Shown in pieces: positions 16,073-26,331 of a stretch of DNA of 34,586 nt (its first letter is position 1; the number at the start of each line of letters is the position of its first letter). The DNA is taken from contig PLEW01000032.1 in NCBI GenBank assembly GCA_003136555.1, positions 18,334 through 52,919 on the forward strand, read 5' to 3'. This DNA comes from Planctomycetota bacterium (GTDB lineage: Bacteria > Planctomycetota > UBA11346). A program made the position numbers and the translations under genes. Under the pieces are notes generated by a model. That model did not search any database, had not been told where the DNA came from, and saw only the letters and a program-made list of their open reading frames with translations.

Positions 16073-19000
16073 ATGCGTACAACCCTAGCGTCACGTTCCG
16101 CGCGGCGGCTCATGCCCCTGATCCTGATGGTGGTCCTCTCGAGCGCGGGGGTGGCCACCGATCTGCCGGTAGCCGGACCGCTCGACGTGCGCTGCCGGGG
16201 AGCCGGCCCGGGGCTGACCCACTGGTTCGATGGCATGGCGCCGATCGATCCGGAGGCGCCGTGGTCGATCGTCTGCTGGGTGAAGGTCGAGGCCCAGAAC
16301 GACCCGTACACCCTGATCGCCGGCTTCGGCGATGGGGTCGAGATCGGCGGCGCCGAGCGCTTCTTCGCTCTCTATCCCAACGGCGTGCATTTCTGGGCGG
16401 CGGAGAGCGATGTCGAGATGGGAGGGGGTCTCGAACTGGCGCGCTGGCAGCACCTGGGCGCCACCTGGGACGGCATAGTCCTGAGCCTGTATCGCGATGG
16501 CGTGCTGTCCGGCCGCCCTCGGCGCATGTCCTTCACCCGTGCAGCCGGGCTGGCCAAGATCGCTCCACCCTCGCCGTGGGTCAGGGGGCGGACGTTCGCC
16601 GGGCAGGTAGCGCGCTTCGCGGTCTATGACCGCTGCCTCGACGATGCCACCCTCGCCTCGCTGGCGAAGTCCTCCGATGGGCTCGACCACCTGACCTTCG
16701 AGCCGACCGCGGAGGGGGAGACCCCCGAGGTCGCGCTGCTGACGCCGGTGCGTGGCCAGCGCGGGCTTCAGAGCCTGCAGGACACCGCTACCATCCCCGC
16801 CCTGCCCTCGCCGCTGCCACTGCCTGCCAGGCCGGCCGCCCCGCGTGCGGTGGGCCCGATGGCTAGCGACGCCGATGGCGGGCTGGTGCTGCGCGGCGGC
16901 TGGAAGATGGCCGATGGCACGGCGGTGACCGCGACGGCGACCGAGATCTGCGCGGCCGGATTCAATGCCGCGTCCTGGTATGACGCCACCGTCCCGGGTA
17001 CCGCCCTGACCACCCTGGTCGACCAGGGGGTCTATCCCGATCCGCTGCATGGCCGCAACAACCTCGCCATCCCCGACGATCTGGCGCGGCGGAACTGGTG
17101 GTACCGCCTTGCGTTCTCCCCGCCCCCGCTACGCGCCGGCAACGTCAGCTGGTTGACCTTGAACGGCATCAACTACCACGCCGAGGTGTACCTCAACGGC
17201 ACCAAGCTCGGCGAGATGACCGGCGCCTTCGCGCGCGGGATCTTCGACACCACTGCAGTCCTGCGCAGGGACGGCCCCAACGTCCTGGCGGTGCGGGTAT
17301 GGCCGCCACCGCATCCGGGCCACCCCCATGAGCAGTCCTTCCTGGCGGGCGATGGCCCCAATGGCGGCGATCAGACCTTCGATGGCCCGACGTTCTTCTG
17401 CACCGAGGGCTGGGACTGGATCCCCGGCATCCGCGACCGCTGCACCGGCATCTGGCAGGATGTCCTGCTGCATGAAAGCGGTGCGGTCGTCCTCGCCGAT
17501 CCGCAGGTCACCACAGCACTGCCGCTCCTGCCCGACACCTCGCGTGCCGATCTCACCGTCTCGACCGAGGTGCGCAACACCACCAACAGCGAGCAGCAGG
17601 TGGTGCTCAGTGGCGAGATCGGCGAGATCACCTTCGCCGTGGGGGCGACGCTCAAGCCAAATGAGACCCGCATCCTCACCGCCACCAACGCGCAATGCCC
17701 CCAGCTGACCATGCTCAAGCCGAGGCTGTGGTGGCCGAACGGCTATGGCGAGCAGGCGCTCTACGATCTGCACCTGACGCTCGCGGATGGCGGCGGCCAT
17801 AAGCTCGATCAGCGTACCGTGCGCTTCGGCATCCGCACCCTGTCGTACGAGTTTGACCCGCATCTGGTGGTCAAGGTCAACGGCCACCGCATCCTCTGCA
17901 AGGGCGGAAACTGGGGCATGGACGATGCTCTCAAGCGCGTCTCGCGTGAGCGGCTGGAACCATATGTGCGCATGCATCGCGACGCCAATCTGACGATGAT
18001 CCGCAACTGGTGCGGGCAGAGCACCGAAGAGGCCTTCTACCAGCTCTGCGACGAGTACGGCCTGATGGTGTGGAACGAGTTCTGGATGACCACCGACGGA
18101 TGGAACGTCGATCCGCTCGATGCCGAGGTGATGCTCGCCAACGTCTCGGACACCGTGCGCCACTACCGCAACCATCCATGCATCGTGCTGTGGTGCGGGC
18201 GCAACGAGGGCATCCCTCCACCACGCATCAACGAGCGGCTCGGCCGCATGCTCGATCAGCTCGATGGCACGCGCTACTACCAGGCGAATTCGCGCGAGCT
18301 CCATCTGCTGACCAGCGGTCCGTGGTCATACATCGATCCGGTGCGCTATTTCACCGAACGCGCCAGGGGCTTCTCCAGCGAATTGGGACTGCATTCGGTG
18401 CCCAGCGCTGACGCCGTGAAGTCCATGCTCGAGCCAGCCGATCAATGGCCGCCCAACGATGCCTGGGCCTATCACGACCTGCACATCACCGGCAACGGCG
18501 ATGCGCACGGCTACCTCCAGGCGATCGCCACCGGCTACGGCGGGGCGAGCGGGCTGGATGACTTCTGCCGGCGTGCGCAGATGGTCAACTACGTCAACTA
18601 CCGCGCGATGTTCGAGGCCTGGAATGCGCATCTGTGGAAGCCGTGCAGCGGTCTGCTTATCTGGATGTCGCACCCCGCATGGCCGAGCATGGCTTGGCAG
18701 CTGTATTCCCAGGACTACGAGGCCAATGGCTCGTTCTTCGGGGTCAAGAAGGCGTGCGAGCCGCTGCATGTCCAGCTCAGCCTCCCCGACGACGCGGTCA
18801 CCGTCATCAACAACCGTTTCGAGTCGCTCGACAAGGTCGGGGTCTCGGCCCTGGTCGAGTCGATGGACGGCCGCAGGCTGTGGGAGAAGTCGCAGGTCAT
18901 CGATGCCGGGCCGAGCGCAGCCACCGGGGTGTTCAACGTGCAGTGGCCGGACGAGCCGACCTCGCCGGTCGAATTCCTCCGCCTCGAGATGCACGGCCAG

Positions 19001-19363
19001 CATGGCGAGCTCATCAGCGACAATTTCTACTGGCATGCCAACCAGTTCGCAGACCAGCATTACCTCAACCGGCTGGCACACGTGCAGCTAGCAGCCAGCC
19101 TGACGCGTGAGACCTTCGCCTTCGGCACCCATCTGCAGCTGCACCTCGCCAACCCCGGCCGCCTGGCCGCGCTGATGGTCCAGCTGACCCCCGTCGGACC
19201 GGACGGAAAGCGCATCCTGCCCGCCTATGCGAGCGACAACTTCATCTCCCTGCTTCCCGGCGAGGAGCGTTCGGTGGTCATCGACATAGGTCGCGATCAG
19301 GCGAATACGGCGGCGACGGTACGCCTCGAAGGATGGAACGTCGATCAGCTCCTGGTCCATTGA
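16073..19363 (+). CDS. Secreted GH2 exo-glycosidase (mannosidase/glucosaminidase-like) with N-terminal LamG-like domain
   Basis: This 1096-aa exported enzyme has a signal peptide (LMPLILMVVLSSAGVATDLP). A LamG/concanavalin-like domain follows at about residues 30-205 (WSIVCWVKVEAQNDPYTLIA to FAGQVARFAVYDRCLDD), then the GH2 sugar-binding, immunoglobulin-like and TIM-barrel domains. The sugar-binding part contains GRNNLAIPDDLARRNWWYRL and NGINYHAEVYLNGTKLGEM. In the barrel, WCGRNEG carries the acid/base Glu712 and SSELGLHSVP the nucleophile Glu770. The IRNWCGQSTEEAFYQLCDEY and WDWIPGIRDR segments resemble the beta-mannosidase and exo-beta-glucosaminidase branch more than LacZ. It would release terminal sugars from a glycan, with the LamG domain perhaps binding it. 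It lies after the decayed sensor and converges with a DUF1501 gene. The exact sugar cannot be stated. Confidence 0.9.
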   Translation: MRTTLASRSARRLMPLILMVVLSSAGVATDLPVAGPLDVRCRGAGPGLTHWFDGMAPIDPEAPWSIVCWVKVEAQNDPYTLIAGFGDGVEIGGAERFFALYPNGVHFWAAESDVEMGGGLELARWQHLGATWDGIVLSLYRDGVLSGRPRRMSFTRAAGLAKIAPPSPWVRGRTFAGQVARFAVYDRCLDDATLASLAKSSDGLDHLTFEPTAEGETPEVALLTPVRGQRGLQSLQDTATIPALPSPLPLPARPAAPRAVGPMASDADGGLVLRGGWKMADGTAVTATATEICAAGFNAASWYDATVPGTALTTLVDQGVYPDPLHGRNNLAIPDDLARRNWWYRLAFSPPPLRAGNVSWLTLNGINYHAEVYLNGTKLGEMTGAFARGIFDTTAVLRRDGPNVLAVRVWPPPHPGHPHEQSFLAGDGPNGGDQTFDGPTFFCTEGWDWIPGIRDRCTGIWQDVLLHESGAVVLADPQVTTALPLLPDTSRADLTVSTEVRNTTNSEQQVVLSGEIGEITFAVGATLKPNETRILTATNAQCPQLTMLKPRLWWPNGYGEQALYDLHLTLADGGGHKLDQRTVRFGIRTLSYEFDPHLVVKVNGHRILCKGGNWGMDDALKRVSRERLEPYVRMHRDANLTMIRNWCGQSTEEAFYQLCDEYGLMVWNEFWMTTDGWNVDPLDAEVMLANVSDTVRHYRNHPCIVLWCGRNEGIPPPRINERLGRMLDQLDGTRYYQANSRELHLLTSGPWSYIDPVRYFTERARGFSSELGLHSVPSADAVKSMLEPADQWPPNDAWAYHDLHITGNGDAHGYLQAIATGYGGASGLDDFCRRAQMVNYVNYRAMFEAWNAHLWKPCSGLLIWMSHPAWPSMAWQLYSQDYEANGSFFGVKKACEPLHVQLSLPDDAVTVINNRFESLDKVGVSALVESMDGRRLWEKSQVIDAGPSAATGVFNVQWPDEPTSPVEFLRLEMHGQHGELISDNFYWHANQFADQHYLNRLAHVQLAASLTRETFAFGTHLQLHLANPGRLAALMVQLTPVGPDGKRILPAYASDNFISLLPGEERSVVIDIGRDQANTAATVRLEGWNVDQLLVH

Positions 19364-19380
19364 CCCTGAAGCAGGCAGGG
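19364..19380. terminator. Small hairpin between converging GH2 and DUF1501 genes
   Basis: CCCTG at 19364-19368 pairs with CAGGG at 19376-19380 around a 7-base loop, immediately after the GH2 stop codon and 10 bases from the end of the opposing gene. There is no T-tract on either strand. It is a weak candidate for a shared terminator. Confidence 0.25.
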
Positions 19381-19390
19381 GATCGCCGGC

Positions 19391-20848
19391 TCACGCCAGC
19401 AGCTTGGTCACCACCTCGCCCTCGACATCGGTGAGGCGGAAATCGCGGCCCTGGAAGCGGAAGGTGAGCTTGGTGTGGTCGAAGCCCAGGCAGCGCATCA
19501 TGGTGGCGTGCAAATCGTGGACGCCGACCGGATCCGAGACCGGCCGGTAGCCGAGCTCATCGGTCTCTCCGAGGCTGTATCCCGCCTTGATGCCGCCGCC
19601 CGCCATCCACATGGTGAAGGCGTGGGGATGATGGTCGCGGCCCAGGAAGGGCACACCGCCACGGGCCTCGTTCATCGGCGTGCGGCCGAACTCGCCACCC
19701 CAGACCACCAAGGTGGTATCGAGCAGTCCGCGTCGCTTGAGGTCGGTGATCAGCGCCGCGGCGGCTTGGTCGGTCTGGCGGCACATCGCCGGCAGCTTGG
19801 TGATGATGCTGTTGCCTTCGGATTCCCCGTGCTGGTCCCAGCCGCGATGGTAGAGCTGGACGAAGCGCACTCCGCGTTCGACCAGCCGGCGCGCCATCAG
19901 GCAATTGTTCGCGAACGAGGCCTTGCCCGGTTCGGTGCCGTAGAGCTGGTGGACCTCGTGCGGTTCCTTGGCGATGTCGGTCAGCTCGGGGACGCTGGTC
20001 TGCATGCGGAAGGCGAGCTCGTAGCTGGCGATGCGGGTGGCGATCTCCGGATCGTTCATCTCAAAGAGATGGTGCTGGTTGATGCTGTTGAGCGCATCCA
20101 GCGAGGTCCTGCGATCCTGGGACGTCATGCCGGGCGGATTGCCGAGGAACAGCACCGGATCACCGGCGGAGCGGAACTGCACCCCCTGGTAGTAGCTCGG
20201 CAGGAAGCCGTTCGACCAGCAGGAGGTGCCGCCATCGGGGATGTTCTCGCCCGAGAGCATCACCACGAAGCCGGGGAGGTTGGCATTCACGCTGCCCAGG
20301 CCGTAGGTCGCCCAGGCGCCCATGCTCGGACGGCCGAACAGCGCCGAGCCGCAATTGATGAACACCTGCGCCGGACCGTGGTTGAACTGGTCGGTATGCA
20401 CGGTCCTGATGACGCTGATGTCGTCAGCCACCCCGGCCAGGTGCGGCAGCAGGCTTGAGAGCTCCAGGCCGCATTTCCCCGAGCGGGAGAAGGCATGCGG
20501 GGTGCCGAGCAGCTTCGGCGTGCCTTTGATGAAGGCGAAGCGCTCGCCCTTGATGTAGGAATCGGGGACCGGCTTGCCGTTCAGCTCCTGCAGCCTTGGT
20601 TTGTAGTCGAACATGTCCAACTGCGAGGGCGCCCCGGCCATGGCCAGGAAGATCACGCTGGTGGCCTTGGCCGGGAAGGGCGGCTTGCGCGGCGCGAGCG
20701 GATTGGCGAGCGCCCCGGGCTCGCCGTCAGCTGCCGCCAGCCGTGCTGCCAGGCTGCCGAGCGCCAGCGAGCCGAGGCCGAAGGCCGAGTTCTGCAGGAA
20801 GGCCCGTCGGCTGGCCTGGAAGGCCGGTATGCGCGCTCGCATGGTCAT
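19391..20848 (-). CDS. DUF1501 family protein (alkaline phosphatase/sulfatase-like fold), Tat-exported
   Basis: This 485-aa protein belongs to DUF1501, a family very abundant in planctomycetes and, to my knowledge, placed in the alkaline phosphatase/sulfatase superfamily. Its biochemical function is not established. A twin-arginine signal is visible ([20 protein letters not shown], Arg14-Arg15). Characteristic blocks are [56 protein letters not shown] with [14 protein letters not shown] and [17 protein letters not shown]. The His/Asp/Glu residues in these blocks would suit metal binding. Its ATG overlaps the stop of the DUF1553 gene (ATGA), with AAGGA just upstream, so the pair is coupled. 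A paralogue with the same pairing is at 30836-32260. The absence of a formylglycine-type C-x-P-x-R motif argues against a classical sulfatase. Confidence 0.93.
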   Translation of the reverse strand: MTMRARIPAFQASRRAFLQNSAFGLGSLALGSLAARLAAADGEPGALANPLAPRKPPFPAKATSVIFLAMAGAPSQLDMFDYKPRLQELNGKPVPDSYIKGERFAFIKGTPKLLGTPHAFSRSGKCGLELSSLLPHLAGVADDISVIRTVHTDQFNHGPAQVFINCGSALFGRPSMGAWATYGLGSVNANLPGFVVMLSGENIPDGGTSCWSNGFLPSYYQGVQFRSAGDPVLFLGNPPGMTSQDRRTSLDALNSINQHHLFEMNDPEIATRIASYELAFRMQTSVPELTDIAKEPHEVHQLYGTEPGKASFANNCLMARRLVERGVRFVQLYHRGWDQHGESEGNSIITKLPAMCRQTDQAAAALITDLKRRGLLDTTLVVWGGEFGRTPMNEARGGVPFLGRDHHPHAFTMWMAGGGIKAGYSLGETDELGYRPVSDPVGVHDLHATMMRCLGFDHTKLTFRFQGRDFRLTDVEGEVVTKLLA

Positions 20849-23800
20849 TCCTTGGTGATGGTCTGGTCGAGGTTGAGCAGGGCATTGGCGACCACCGTCA
20901 AGCCGGCGCCATCGGCGGCCTCAAGTCCGCCCGCATCGCCCTGGGTCAGCGCCTGGGCCGCGGCCGGGTCGGCCTGGTAGCGATCCCGTTCGTGGTCGTG
21001 CAGGGCGACCAGGATGGCGAGATCATCGGCGCTGGGCGCTCCGGCGCAGCACAGCCTGAAGCCATAGCGGCAGCGCTCAGCGGTCGATGCACCGCCCTCG
21101 CGCACCATGCGCCGGGCGAGGGCGCGGGCGGCCTCGATGTAGGCGGGATCATTCAGCGTGGTCAGCGCCTGCAGCGGGGTGTTGGTGCGCGGCCGCTTGA
21201 GCGTGCAGACTTCGCGGCTGGGCGCATCGAAGGTGATGAAGGAGGGATAGGGCGAGGTGCGGCGCCAGAAGGTATAGATGCCGCGCCGGTAGCGGTCCTC
21301 GCCGATAGCGTTCTTCCACTGATCGCCATTGTAGGGGATGTTCCATATGCCATCGGGCTGGAAGGGGAAGACGCTGGGCCCACCGACCTTGCCGCTCAAC
21401 AGGCCGCTGGCGGCCAGGGCGACATCGCGGATCATCTCAGCTTCGATGCGGAAGCGCGCTCCGCGGGCGAGCAGTCGGTTGGCGGGATCGCGTTCGAGCA
21501 TGGCGGTGCTAGCATGCGCCGACTGGCGGTAGGTCGCCGAGGTGACGATCAGGCGGAGCAGGGCCTTGATCTGCCAATGCGAACGCATGAATTCGCCTGC
21601 CAGCCAATCGAGCAGCTCGGGATGCGACGGCATCTGCCCCTGGACGCCGAAATCCTCGCTGCTCTCGACGATGCCCTTACCGAAGATCTGCTCCCAGAAG
21701 CGGTTGACGGTGACCCGGGCGGTGAGGGGATTGCCTTTGTCGACCAGCCAGCGAGCGAGCGCCAGGCGGTTGACCGGCTGGCCGGCCGGCAAGGGCGGGA
21801 GCACTGCCGGCACGCCGGCCTGGACCTGCTCGCCCTTGGCGAGGAAGGCGCCGCGGATATGGACGAAGGTGGACGGGGTGCGGTCGCCGGCGCGTTCCTG
21901 CATGACCATCGCGGTGCCGAGCGTGCGCGGGGCGAGCTGGGTCTCCAGTTCCTTGAGCTTGAGGCGATCGTCGGCGAGCGCGGGAGCGATGGAGGCGAAG
22001 TAGCTGATGACCGCGGCGCGGCTCGCGGCACTGCGCTTGTCGCTCGCCACCGCGAGGATCTCCTGCACCGCCTTGGGCAGCTGGACGGGATTCACCGCCT
22101 CCTGCCGTGTGCTCAGGCTCAGGCGGAAGCGTCCGATGATGTGCTGGGGATAGGGGGATTGTTGCTCGAGCGTCACCGTCACCGTGGCGCCTGGAGGGAT
22201 GTCAGCGGCCGCGGCGATGAAGATCGCGGTGTGGGGCTTGCCGGTCTGGGGCTGGATGGCCCAGCCGGTATCCAATTTGCCGTCGATGGAATTGGCCACC
22301 GGCCAGTCCTGCTGCGAGAAATCGGCGCTGGCGGAGACCAGGCGGATGGCGCGGTCGCCGTTGCTTGAATGAACCGTGAGCTTGATCTCGCTGAGCACGA
22401 AGTTGCCGTTCCCCGCCGCCCCTGGCCCTGAGGCGGGCAGGCTGGCATCCGGCAGTACCTCGAGCCTGAGGCTGGCGATGCGGCTCAGCGAGGTGCGGCC
22501 GCTGATGGTGTAGGTGTCGCTGCTGGCCGGCTGGTGGGCGATGATCGAGCCGTCATCCAGCTTGCTCAGGCGGGTGCCGTGGGCGGCCGAGAATTCGTCC
22601 ACCTCCAGTGCCGACCATGCGGCAGGCTCGGCCAGGCCCTTCTCCCAGGCCTCTTCGGCCGAGGCGAGCTCGGCACTCTTAGTCGCCATCGCGGCCTTCA
22701 CCGCATCGATCGCGGCCTTGATGCGGTTCTGCTCGGCGGGATCGATCTCCTCGGTGAGCGTCAGCTCGGGTTCATCGGCGTTGTCGAAGAAGGCCAGCAG
22801 CTGGTAGAATTCGCGCTGCAGGAAGGGGTCATACTTGTGGTTGTGGCACTGCGAGCACTGCATCGTCGATCCGAGCCACACCTCGGCGGTGGTGCCGACG
22901 CGATCGACCAGGTTGTTCCAGCGCATCTCCTCGCGATCGACGCCGTCCTCCTCGTTGATCATGGTATTGCGATGGAACCCGGTGGCGATCCGCTGGCTGC
23001 GCGTCGCCTTCGGGAGCATGTCGCCGGCGATCTGCTCGATGGTGAACTGGTCGAATGGCATGTCGTGGTTGAAGGCGTCGATCACCCAGTCCCGATACGG
23101 CCATTGGCTGCGCCGCCGGTCCTTCTCATAGCCCTGGGTATCGGCGTAGCGCGCCAGATCGAGCCAGGGGCGGGCCCAGCGCTCGCCGTAATGGGGGGAA
23201 CTGAGCAGGCGGTCGACCAGCCGCTCGTAGGCATCCGGGGCGCTATCAGCGAGGAAGGCATCGACCTCGGCGGGCGAAGGGGGCAGGCCGATGAGGTCCA
23301 GGCTGACGCGGCGGATGAGGGTGGCCTGGTCGGCAGGGGCTTCATGGGCGATGCCTGCCTGCTCGAGGCGCGCGAGCACGAAGCGGTCGATCGGATTGCG
23401 CACCCATGCCTGCTCCTTGACCGCCGGGAGCGGGATCTCGCCCGGGGAGATGTAGGACCAGCGCTTCGGCTTGGCCGCCAGCCCCGCGCTCTGTGGCCAA
23501 TCGGCCCCCTGGTCGATCCAGCGCGACAGCAGGGCGATCTGCTGCGCGCTCAAGGCATCCTTCTTCTTCGGCATGCGCGGATCGTCGCCTTCGCCCAGCA
23601 CGCGCTTGATCAGCAGGCTCCTGGCATGGTCATGCGGGACGATGGAGGCGCCATTGGTCCCGCCACGCATCGCCGCCTCGCGCTCATCGAGGCGCAGGTC
23701 GCCTTTCTGCTTCTGCGGCCCATGGCACTCGATGCAGGCAGCCTTGAAGATCGGTTCGATGTCGCGCGCGAAGTCCACAGCCGCTTCATCGGCCAGCACT

Positions 23801-23859
23801 GGGAGGAATGCCCCGAGGAGCGGGGCCAGCGCCAGGGCGGTGCGGCGGCGGAAGTTCAT
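20845..23859 (-). CDS. Planctomycete-type cytochrome protein: PSCyt1-DUF1549-DUF1553, secreted
   Basis: This 1004-aa exported protein has a signal peptide ([20 protein letters not shown]). A PSCyt1 cytochrome-c-like domain carries one haem-type motif (Cys42-Ile-Glu-Cys45-His46). DUF1549 follows at about residues 145-350, ending with a second C-x-x-C-H block ([11 protein letters not shown], near residue 335). A beta-rich insert with discoidin-like features spans about residues 415-600 ([20 protein letters not shown], then [20 protein letters not shown]). DUF1553 spans about residues 690-960 ([20 protein letters not shown], then [12 protein letters not shown]). The family is a planctomycete hallmark, almost always next to DUF1501 as here, and its role is unknown; electron transfer coupled to carbohydrate or sulfate-ester metabolism has been only a speculation. 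It starts divergently from the XylR-type regulator, 279 bases away. Confidence 0.93.
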   Translation of the reverse strand: MNFRRRTALALAPLLGAFLPVLADEAAVDFARDIEPIFKAACIECHGPQKQKGDLRLDEREAAMRGGTNGASIVPHDHARSLLIKRVLGEGDDPRMPKKKDALSAQQIALLSRWIDQGADWPQSAGLAAKPKRWSYISPGEIPLPAVKEQAWVRNPIDRFVLARLEQAGIAHEAPADQATLIRRVSLDLIGLPPSPAEVDAFLADSAPDAYERLVDRLLSSPHYGERWARPWLDLARYADTQGYEKDRRRSQWPYRDWVIDAFNHDMPFDQFTIEQIAGDMLPKATRSQRIATGFHRNTMINEEDGVDREEMRWNNLVDRVGTTAEVWLGSTMQCSQCHNHKYDPFLQREFYQLLAFFDNADEPELTLTEEIDPAEQNRIKAAIDAVKAAMATKSAELASAEEAWEKGLAEPAAWSALEVDEFSAAHGTRLSKLDDGSIIAHQPASSDTYTISGRTSLSRIASLRLEVLPDASLPASGPGAAGNGNFVLSEIKLTVHSSNGDRAIRLVSASADFSQQDWPVANSIDGKLDTGWAIQPQTGKPHTAIFIAAAADIPPGATVTVTLEQQSPYPQHIIGRFRLSLSTRQEAVNPVQLPKAVQEILAVASDKRSAASRAAVISYFASIAPALADDRLKLKELETQLAPRTLGTAMVMQERAGDRTPSTFVHIRGAFLAKGEQVQAGVPAVLPPLPAGQPVNRLALARWLVDKGNPLTARVTVNRFWEQIFGKGIVESSEDFGVQGQMPSHPELLDWLAGEFMRSHWQIKALLRLIVTSATYRQSAHASTAMLERDPANRLLARGARFRIEAEMIRDVALAASGLLSGKVGGPSVFPFQPDGIWNIPYNGDQWKNAIGEDRYRRGIYTFWRRTSPYPSFITFDAPSREVCTLKRPRTNTPLQALTTLNDPAYIEAARALARRMVREGGASTAERCRYGFRLCCAGAPSADDLAILVALHDHERDRYQADPAAAQALTQGDAGGLEAADGAGLTVVANALLNLDQTITKE

Positions 23860-24138
23860 GGAGCCGATTCACCGATGCGCATGGAGGCATTCAGCATAGA
23901 GCCTGGTACAGGGTGCCTACCATGATGTTGATCCTTCAGCCAAGATGGTAAGCCATAGCAGCAGGATCAGGAATGTTTTCAAGCCCTTCGGCGGTGCGCC
24001 CGCATGCGCCCCGATCCCGGGGTGGCCGCGGCAGGCCAGGCGGGGGCAGGCAGGAACCGGCAATGCTCGCCCACCAGCCGTCTGGAGCAGTGCCTGTTTG
24101 GGTTGCCGGTGGAGGCCACGGCATTAGCGTGGAGGCTC
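23860..24138. promoter_or_regulatory. Divergent control region between DUF1553 and the XylR-type gene
   Basis: This 279-base gap is the longest non-coding stretch in the window and holds the 5' ends of two divergent genes. Three TGGTA-type half-sites occur: TGGTA 23904-23908, TACCAT 23918-23923 and ATGGTA 23945-23950. The first two form an inverted repeat with a 9-base spacer. They lie in the least GC-rich part, with GAATGTTTTCAAG nearby at 23971-23983. I see no convincing -35/-10 pair. Sites for the XylR-type regulator would be expected here. Confidence 0.3.
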
Positions 24139-25299
24139 ATGAAATCCCGGCGTCGCGTCGCGTTGCTGATGGATGTGCACACGTCGTATGATCACGGTGT
24201 CGCTCGCGGCATCATCCGCTATGCGCGCCAGCACGGCAGCTGGCGGCTGTTCGGCCAGGGCTGGACGCTCGCCCAGGTCCCGGATGCGCGCTCCTGGGAC
24301 GGCCATGGCATCATCACCCGCGTGCACCACCCGCGCGAAGTCGCCGCCCTGCTCGCTCCCGGGGTGCCGGTGGTGGATGTGTGCCGCACCTCGCCCCATC
24401 CGCGCGTGCACTCAACCGCGAATGACGATGAGGAGACCGGGAGGATGGCGGGGCGCTACTTCTTCGCCGCCGGGCACCGCCGCTTCGCCTTCTGCGGCTG
24501 CCCGGAGGGCGTCTATTCGCATCGCCGCTACCATGGCTTCATCACCGAGCTCGGCCTGGCGGAGGCCCAGCTGGAGAGCTTCTTGCGGCCGCGCACCTGG
24601 TGGCACCGTCCTGGCGGGGTGCCGGCGGTGCTCAAGGCCTGGATCAGCCGCTTGGAGCTGCCGGTGGCGATCCTGGCGGTCGATGATGCGATCGGGGTGA
24701 AGATCGCGCGGGCCTGCGCCGAGCTGGGCATCGCCATACCCGATCAGGTCGCCCTGGTCGGGGTCGACAACGAGGAGGTGCTATGCGAGCTGGCGAATCC
24801 GCCGCTGTCGAGCATCCCGTGCAACACCGAGCGCATGGGCTACGAGGCGGCGCGGCTGCTCGACCGGCTGATGGACGAAGGCGAACCGAAGCGCTCGCTG
24901 CATGTCTCGATCCCGCCGCTGCCCATCGTCGAGCGCGGCTCGAGCAACCGCTTCGGCAGCGACGATCAGGTGCTGCTCTCGGCGTTGCGCTACATCCACC
25001 ATTCCGATCTGCTCAACATGCAGGTGCCCGACGTGGTCAAGATCAGCGGGCTCTCCCGCCGCGCGCTGGAGATGCGCTTCCGCCGCGAGCTCTCGCGCTC
25101 GATCCATGACGAGATCAGCCAGGCGCGCCTCGATCGCGCCCGCCATCTGCTGACCACCACCGATCAGACCATCCGCACCATCGCCCTGTCCAGCGGCTTC
25201 GCCAGCCCGCAGCGCTTCCATGCGGTGTTCAGGAAGAGGACCGGGATGCTCCCGTCCGCCTTCCGCACCAGGCACCGGGGCATCGCGGCCGGCCGCTAG
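24139..25299 (+). CDS. XylR-type AraC-family sugar regulator (LacI-like sensor plus AraC HTH)
   Basis: This 386-aa activator type combines a periplasmic-binding-protein/LacI-like sensor with a C-terminal AraC double HTH, the layout of E. coli XylR. Sensor blocks are RRVALLMDVHTSYDHGVARG, AGHRRFAFCGCPEGVYSHRR and ELGIAIPDQVALVGVDNEEV. The HTH region covers the last 100 residues (VVKISGLSRRALEMRFRREL to TIRTIALSSGFASPQRFHAV). The ATG at 24139 is chosen because GGAGG sits three bases upstream (24131-24135) and the fold begins at once; upstream in-frame codons give a low-complexity extension. The gene lies between the two DUF1553/DUF1501 clusters and converges on the sugar ABC permease, so it is the obvious candidate to regulate both. 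The ligand would be a sugar, not identifiable here. Confidence 0.92.
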   Translation: MKSRRRVALLMDVHTSYDHGVARGIIRYARQHGSWRLFGQGWTLAQVPDARSWDGHGIITRVHHPREVAALLAPGVPVVDVCRTSPHPRVHSTANDDEETGRMAGRYFFAAGHRRFAFCGCPEGVYSHRRYHGFITELGLAEAQLESFLRPRTWWHRPGGVPAVLKAWISRLELPVAILAVDDAIGVKIARACAELGIAIPDQVALVGVDNEEVLCELANPPLSSIPCNTERMGYEAARLLDRLMDEGEPKRSLHVSIPPLPIVERGSSNRFGSDDQVLLSALRYIHHSDLLNMQVPDVVKISGLSRRALEMRFRRELSRSIHDEISQARLDRARHLLTTTDQTIRTIALSSGFASPQRFHAVFRKRTGMLPSAFRTRHRGIAAGR

Positions 25300-25323
25300 G
25301 CTCCACGCGAAGCGGGCGGAGCC
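25299..25323. terminator. Hairpin between converging XylR-type gene and ABC permease
   Basis: GGCTCC at 25299-25304 pairs with GGAGCC at 25318-25323 around a 13-base loop. It begins at the last base of the regulator's TAG and ends 9 bases before the permease stop on the other strand. There is no T-run. Position and GC-rich stem suggest a bidirectional terminator. Confidence 0.35.
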
Positions 25324-25332
25324 CGGGCTGCC

Positions 25333-26331
25333 CTAGTGGCGCGGGCGCACCAGCAGGCTGTCGGCGATCGCGCCGATGAGGATCACCAGCCCCATCACCG
25401 CGAAGGTCAGCGAGGTGTCCCAGCCGAGCAGGTTGACCAGGTTAGGGATGAGCTGGATGAGGATCACCCCGAGCACGATGCCGACCATCGATCCCTGGCC
25501 GCCACGCAGGCTGCAGCCGGCGACCACCGCGGCGGCGATGCCGTAGAGCTCGTAGAAGCTTCCATGGTTGCTCGGGGTGATGCCGCCGCTGTCGAAGGCG
25601 AAGAGGATGGAGGTGAGCGAGGCGGTGAGCGAGCACAGCACGTAGGCGATGGTGATCACCAAGCTGGTGCGGATGCCGGAATGGCGGGCGGCCTCCTCGT
25701 TGTGGCCGATGGCGTAGAGATGCCGGCCGAAGACCGTGCCATGCAGGAGCACGCCGCCTGCCCCGGCGACCATGAGCATGATCCAGAACGAGACCGGCAC
25801 CCCGATGACATAGCCGTTGAGGAAATCCCGCACCGCGGAGAAGCCCTCGGCGCTGCCGAAGCCCTTGCTCTCGTTGCCGGCGATGAACTGCGCGGTGCCG
25901 CGGTAGATCAGCAGTCCGCAGAGCGTGACGATGAACGGCCACAGGCGCAGGCAGGTGATGAGCAGGCCGTGGCACAGGCCGAGGAACGCCCCCATGCCGA
26001 GGATGATCGGGAAGGCGAGATACCAGGGGACATGCCAATCGACGAGCAGGAAGCATTGCAGGATGCCGAGCAGCGCCAGCAGCGAGCCGACCGAGAGATC
26101 GATGCCACCGGTGATGATGACCAGCCCGAGGCCGACGGCGAAGATGCCGCTGATGCCCACCCGGCGCATCAGATTCTGCAGGTTCTGGGCGGTGAGGAAC
26201 TGCTCATTGACCAACGCCAGCGAGATGCTGACCGCCAGGAGCAGGGCGAGGACGGCCAGTTCGCGCCGCCATGGTGCCAGGCGCGCCGCCAGCGTCGGCG
26301 CGCGCGTGGGGGTGGGGAGCCCGCTGCTCAT
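25333..26331 (-). CDS. Sugar ABC transporter permease (RbsC-like)
   Basis: This is the inner-membrane permease of a ribose/galactose-type (BPD_transp_2) importer, 332 aa and normal for the family. It shows 8-10 hydrophobic segments (ELAVLALLLAVSISLALVNE near the start, GISGIFAVGLGLVIITGGID near residue 60). The segment GGIDLSVGSLLALLGILQC matches the conserved RbsC motif, and NHGSFYELYGIAAAVVAGCS, then GGQGSMVGIVLGV, match the C-terminal half. Its ATG overlaps the ATPase gene's TGA by four bases. It is the last gene of the leftward string. A homodimer is expected to work with the two-domain ATPase. The substrate is unknown. Confidence 0.95.
   Translation of the reverse strand: MSSGLPTPTRAPTLAARLAPWRRELAVLALLLAVSISLALVNEQFLTAQNLQNLMRRVGISGIFAVGLGLVIITGGIDLSVGSLLALLGILQCFLLVDWHVPWYLAFPIILGMGAFLGLCHGLLITCLRLWPFIVTLCGLLIYRGTAQFIAGNESKGFGSAEGFSAVRDFLNGYVIGVPVSFWIMLMVAGAGGVLLHGTVFGRHLYAIGHNEEAARHSGIRTSLVITIAYVLCSLTASLTSILFAFDSGGITPSNHGSFYELYGIAAAVVAGCSLRGGQGSMVGIVLGVILIQLIPNLVNLLGWDTSLTFAVMGLVILIGAIADSLLVRPRH

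Noticed and set aside
19391..20848. Classical sulfatase assignment for the DUF1501 proteins
   Set aside because: No C-x-P-x-R or S-x-P-x-R formylglycine motif is present; only the wider alkaline phosphatase-like family can be supported.
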